A DNA stretch of 64,000 bases from contig NZ_JANHJR010000003.1 in assembly GCF_024495425.1 (NCBI RefSeq), positions 1 to 64,000 of the forward strand. The letters are read 5' to 3'. Position 1 is the stretch's first letter; the number at the start of each line of letters is the position of its first letter. The notes under the pieces were generated by a model that had not been told where the DNA came from, ran no database searches, and saw only the letters and a list, made by a program, of their open reading frames with translations. A program made the translations under genes and the position numbers. Source of the stretch: Haloarchaeobius litoreus. GTDB taxonomy: Archaea > Halobacteriota > Halobacteria > Halobacteriales > Natrialbaceae. Shown one piece after another: positions 61,112 to 64,000 of the stretch.

Positions 61112-62062
61112 ATGGGACTGCTGAGTGGGTCCGACGACACCGACCGTGCAGAGGAGCTGTGCGAACTGGCGCGCGACGACCCGGCCGGCGCGGTCGCGCA
61201 CGTCGACGAGCTACGCGACCTGCTCGCGGCCGGGGACGCGACGACGCGGGCGAGCGCAGCGGACGCACTGTACCACATCGCCGGCGCCGAGCCGGAAGCG
61301 CTCGTGGACTGCGTCGACGCCCTCATCACACAGCTCGACGACGACGACGCGAGCGCCCGCCGCCGTGCCGCCGACGCGCTCGCCGCCACCGCGGCGGGCG
61401 CGCCACGGACGTTCAGCGCGTGGGTCGAGTCGCTGGCACCCTCGCTCTCGACGGGCGACCCGTACGTGCGCGCGGCGGTCGCGTCCGTGTTCGCACAGCT
61501 CGCCGCCTCGGGCCCCAGCACGGTCCTCGACGCTGTCGAGGGCCTCCGCGACGCGACGACGGACGACGAGGAGTGGGACGTCCGGACGTACGCGACCGGT
61601 GCGCTGGCCGACGTGGCGACGCGCTACCCGGAGGAGGTGCTCCCCGTCGTGGACGACGCGGTTGCGAACGCCCGCGAGCCCGTGCCCGCGCTCCAGACCG
61701 CTTCCATCGACCTGCTCGCCGCCGTCGCCGTGTCCGACCCGGCCACCGTCCCGGAGGTCGACGAGCTGTTCGCCGAGCTCGTCCTCGACGCGCCGACGAG
61801 CCAGCGGCTGGCCGCGGCGTACGCCATCGGCCGAGTCGGGGTCGAGCATCCGGACCGGATACCCGAGGCACTGAGCGCGCTCACGACCGCCATCGGGGAC
61901 GACGACGACCGGGTGAGCCGTGCCGCCGCGACGGCGTTCGTCACCGTCGCGACCGAGTACTCGGGCTCGGTGACCATCGGTGATGACCTCCGCCAGCGGC
62001 TCTGGTGGCTCGCCGACGACATCGACGCGCCGGTCGAGCAGCTGCTCGAGTCGGGCGAGTGA
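61112..62062 (+). CDS. HEAT-repeat protein
   Basis: A 316-aa alpha-helical repeat protein. Helical pairs of about 35-40 residues recur (DATTRASAADALYHIAGAEP; DASARRRAADALAATAAGAP; DPYVRAAVASVFAQLAASGP; SQRLAAAYAIGRVGVEHPDR; DDRVSRAAATAFVTVATEYS), as in HEAT or PBS-lyase-type repeats. Such proteins form curved scaffolds for protein-protein contacts, and the partner is not evident. No signal peptide or membrane segment. It converges on a small cysteine-motif gene with a 19-nt gap. Start at MGLLSGSDD. Confidence 0.88.
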   Translation: MGLLSGSDDTDRAEELCELARDDPAGAVAHVDELRDLLAAGDATTRASAADALYHIAGAEPEALVDCVDALITQLDDDDASARRRAADALAATAAGAPRTFSAWVESLAPSLSTGDPYVRAAVASVFAQLAASGPSTVLDAVEGLRDATTDDEEWDVRTYATGALADVATRYPEEVLPVVDDAVANAREPVPALQTASIDLLAAVAVSDPATVPEVDELFAELVLDAPTSQRLAAAYAIGRVGVEHPDRIPEALSALTTAIGDDDDRVSRAAATAFVTVATEYSGSVTIGDDLRQRLWWLADDIDAPVEQLLESGE

Positions 62063-62081
62063 CCACGGGAGGAAGCGACGG

Positions 62082-62519
62082 TCAGAGGCGCTCGCTGCCG
62101 CGGCGGAGCCGGTCGACCACGTAAGACCGCCGCCGGTCGACGGCGCGGTCGGTCTCGGCGACGCCGCGAACGGTCTCGACGGCGACCTGCTCGTGGAACA
62201 GCCCCGCGAGCGCACAGACCTCGGGTGGGTTCGCCGACGTACAGGTGTACGGCGCGACGACCTGCTCCTCGTTCGTCTCGCGCAGTTCCCGCGACTTCGA
62301 CAGCGATAGCTCCATCACGCCGAGGTTCAGCGAGCGTGCCTGCCGCCCGCGCGAGGGGAAGAACCGCTCGTCGTCGGTCTCGACGACGTAGCCCTCGCGA
62401 CACAGCGGACAGATGGAGCCGACCGCGGCGTCGATACCCTCGAGGAATCCACGCGCCGTCTCCTCGTCGGCGTCGAGCTGTGCCGCGATGCGCTCGACGA
62501 GCTCGTCGTCTGCGTCCAT
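62082..62519 (-). CDS. Haloarchaeal protein with CPLC motif
   Basis: A 145-aa cytoplasmic protein. An N-terminal helical part (DELVERIAAQLDADEETARG) precedes ICPLCREGYVVETDDERFFP, and a later YTCTSANPPEVCALAGLF gives two more cysteines, possibly completing a zinc site. The C-terminus is basic and helical. Function unknown. It is downstream of and on the same strand as the MTA phosphorylase gene (68-nt gap), a possible operon partner. Confidence 0.7.
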   Translation of the reverse strand: MDADDELVERIAAQLDADEETARGFLEGIDAAVGSICPLCREGYVVETDDERFFPSRGRQARSLNLGVMELSLSKSRELRETNEEQVVAPYTCTSANPPEVCALAGLFHEQVAVETVRGVAETDRAVDRRRSYVVDRLRRGSERL

Positions 62520-62587
62520 GCGAGTGACGGACGCGACGCGACGGCAAAAATCGGTCGGTGGGGCTGGCGACGCGACGGAGCCGACGC

Positions 62588-63445
62588 TCAGTCGAGGTAC
62601 CGACCCGCCAGCAGGTCGACGCGCTCGCGGGTGTCCTCGGGGATCGCCTCGCTGGGCGTGTTGATGGTGCCCTCCAGCGCGGACCAGGCGTCGCTCTCGA
62701 AGTCGTCGGGCATCGACCGGACGGCCTCCTCGACGACGGCGTTGATGGACTCCTGGTTGGCGGCGGCGTTCTCCAGCACCTCGTCGAGCGTGACCTCGCT
62801 GTCGCGCTTCCAGACGTCGTAGTCCGTGACGCCGGTGACCGTCGCGTAGGACATCTCGGCCTCGCGGGCGAGCTTCGCCTCCGGAATCGCCGTCATGCCG
62901 ACGACGTCCCAGCCCTGCTCGCGGTAGAACTCGGACTCCGACCGGGTGGAGTACTGCGGCCCCTCGATGCAGACGTAGGTGCCGCCCTCCTCGACGTCCG
63001 CGTCGGTGTCGGCGCGCTCGGCCGCGTCGGCGAGGTGGTCCACCATCGGCGGGTCGTACGGGTCCGCGAAGCCCATGTGGACGACCATGCCGTCGCCGAA
63101 GAAGGTGTGCTCGCGGTGGCTCGTCCGGTCGAAGATCTGCCGCGGCACGACGAGCGTCTGCGGCGGGAGGTCCTCGCGCAGGCTGCCGACCGCGTTCGTC
63201 GCGATGACGCGGTCGACGCCGACGGACTTCAGCGCGTAGATGTTCGCCCGGTACGGCGCGTTCGTCGGGGTGTGCTGGTGGTCGGGGCCGTGCCGGGGGA
63301 GGAACGCGACCTCCTTGCCCGCGAGTTCGCCGAGCGTGACCTCGTCCGAGGGCTCGCCGAACGGCGTGTCGACACGCTTCTGCTCCACGTTCTCGAGGGG
63401 CAGGGCCTCGTAGATGCCGCTGCCGCCGATGACGCCGATAGTCAT
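62588..63445 (-). CDS. mtnP: S-methyl-5'-thioadenosine phosphorylase (PNP/MTAP family)
   Basis: A 285-aa nucleoside phosphorylase cleaving MTA (from polyamine or SAM use) to adenine and methylthioribose phosphate. Phosphate and ribose motifs GGSGIYEA (7-14), RHGPDHQHTPTNAPYRANIY and GMTAIPEAKLAREAEMSYAT are present. The base pocket TDYDVW carries the two aspartates typical of adenine-specific enzymes. Start at MTIGVIGGSG. It lies between a small membrane protein gene and the CPLC-motif gene, all on the minus strand. Confidence 0.94.
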   Translation of the reverse strand: MTIGVIGGSGIYEALPLENVEQKRVDTPFGEPSDEVTLGELAGKEVAFLPRHGPDHQHTPTNAPYRANIYALKSVGVDRVIATNAVGSLREDLPPQTLVVPRQIFDRTSHREHTFFGDGMVVHMGFADPYDPPMVDHLADAAERADTDADVEEGGTYVCIEGPQYSTRSESEFYREQGWDVVGMTAIPEAKLAREAEMSYATVTGVTDYDVWKRDSEVTLDEVLENAAANQESINAVVEEAVRSMPDDFESDAWSALEGTINTPSEAIPEDTRERVDLLAGRYLD

Positions 63446-63477
63446 GCTTCCACGAACTCGGGGCGCGCGTAAAACGG

Positions 63478-63948
63478 CTACGAGTCGTCGTGCGGACCGT
63501 CCGGGCCCGGCTCGTCGTCCGTGTAGAGCCCGACGACGGTCTCCAGTCCCCCCCGGTACGCCACCAGGTAGCCGAGGAGTCCCGCGCCAACGGCGTTCAG
63601 TATCGGGCCAGCGAGGTACAGCGGCTGTCCCCGAACCGCCGGAAACGGCGGCGCGAGCACGCCCTGTGCGACGAAGAAGACGGCTGCGACGGCAACCGCG
63701 AACACGACGGCGGCGAACTCGTCCCGGTCCGGGTGCGTCGCGCCGAATGCGAACGCGAGCCCGAGGACGACCCAGAGCGGGAGGGCGACGAGGTCCGGCA
63801 CCATCGTCTGCCGGTCGAGCAGCCAGCGCAGCGGGTACGTCACGAGCCACGCCGGCAGCAGCAGCGGGAGGGACATCCTGAACCGCTGGACCAGCGACGG
63901 GTCGTCGCTGAGGGTCGGCACCTCGCCCTGTCGGGACGGCTCAGGCAC
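63478..63948 (-). CDS. Four-helix membrane protein, GTG start
   Basis: A 156-aa protein. Membrane segments: LPLLLPAWLVTYPLRWLL, VALPLWVVLGLAFAFGA, FAAVVFAVAVAAVFFVAQGV, and LYLAGPILNAVGAGLLGYLV. Both ends are acidic or hydrophilic. The initiation codon is GTG, overlapping the stop of the upstream gene by 8 nt (GTGCCTGA), which points to translational coupling. No family recognised. It precedes the MTA phosphorylase gene by 32 nt, so an operon is likely. Confidence 0.75.
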   Translation of the reverse strand: MPEPSRQGEVPTLSDDPSLVQRFRMSLPLLLPAWLVTYPLRWLLDRQTMVPDLVALPLWVVLGLAFAFGATHPDRDEFAAVVFAVAVAAVFFVAQGVLAPPFPAVRGQPLYLAGPILNAVGAGLLGYLVAYRGGLETVVGLYTDDEPGPDGPHDDS

Positions 63949-64000
63949 CGTCGACCACCTCCAGCGCGAACAGGCGGCCGCCGCGGAGCGCGAACAGGTG
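63941..64000 (-). CDS. C-terminal end of a gene running off the window
   Basis: The last 19 codons of a minus-strand gene entering from beyond the window edge: LFALRGGRLFALEVVDGA and a TGA. It overlaps the GTG start of the next gene by 8 nt. Too short to identify. Confidence 0.55.
   Translation of the reverse strand, partial: HLFALRGGRLFALEVVDGA

Noticed and set aside
1-64000. CRISPR arrays, rRNA or tRNA genes
   Set aside because: No regularly spaced repeats of 25-40 nt, no rRNA-like stretch and no complete tRNA cloverleaf were found on reading both strands.

Overview
The window is a chromosome segment of a haloarchaeon (class Halobacteria). It is GC-rich and its proteins are strongly acidic. 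It encodes archaeal information-processing proteins (TFB, transcription factor S, an archaeal-type MetG), an archaeal-type 3-dehydroquinate synthase II, archaeal pilus ATPase and membrane proteins, a PGF-CTERM surface protein, Tat-dependent lipoproteins and HTH_10 (bacterio-opsin activator type) regulators. Several promoters have a TATA box about 25-30 nt before the ATG, as expected for leaderless haloarchaeal transcripts. I found no rRNA, tRNA or CRISPR array.

Layout. 0-8.3 kb: hairpin end of an IS200/IS605-type element, a PAS/GAF/HTH_10 regulator, a small zinc-finger protein, PEP carboxylase, transcription factor S, and a three-gene group ending in a KaiC-like protein whose P-loop lacks its lysine. 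8.6-10.3 kb: Nif3-like protein, a frameshifted membrane protein gene and a UspA protein. 10.3-15.2 kb is accessory-looking: a 726-aa membrane-anchored protein with an HWHDWE motif lies between two copies of the uspA 3' end, followed by orphan membrane proteins, tiny ORFs and a gene remnant. 15.2-26.6 kb: a regulator, secreted or redox enzymes (FAD oxidase, subtilase, lipoprotein, VOC protein), a divergent nucleoside hydrolase/ribokinase pair, MsrB and YchF. 26.9-34.7 kb: a pilus operon (ATPase, membrane protein, large pilin-like protein), a gamma-carbonic-anhydrase-like protein and a PGF-CTERM surface protein. 34.9-43 kb: a PurD-like ATP-grasp enzyme, 3-dehydroquinate synthase II, an RHH-like/winged-helix gene pair behind an unusual operator, another pilin-like protein, AroD and TFB. 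43-54 kb: XTPase, an AglD-like fused glycosyltransferase, small regulators, an SPFH/NfeD pair, pyruvate kinase and MetG. 54.4-60 kb: coiled-coil protein, SMC and ScpA (condensin) operon. 60-64 kb: HTH_10 protein, HEAT-repeat protein, MTA phosphorylase and the end of one further gene.

How the genes connect: PEP carboxylase and pyruvate kinase both act at the PEP node; 3-dehydroquinate synthase II and AroD are consecutive steps to aromatic amino acids; nucleoside hydrolase with ribokinase and MTA phosphorylase are nucleoside salvage functions; SMC and ScpA form a condensin; pilus and PGF-CTERM genes build the cell surface.

The least expected signals are non-coding. A roughly 40-nt dispersed repeat has three copies, all intergenic (8412, 36309, 54261). 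A dense array of perfect hairpins lies at 54118-54283. The palindrome GTTTAC-N7-GTAAAC occurs in two intergenic regions. A triple ATGTGAGTTCTAGC-like operator is wrapped around one core promoter. The uspA tail is duplicated. All assignments come from reading the sequence; no database search was possible.
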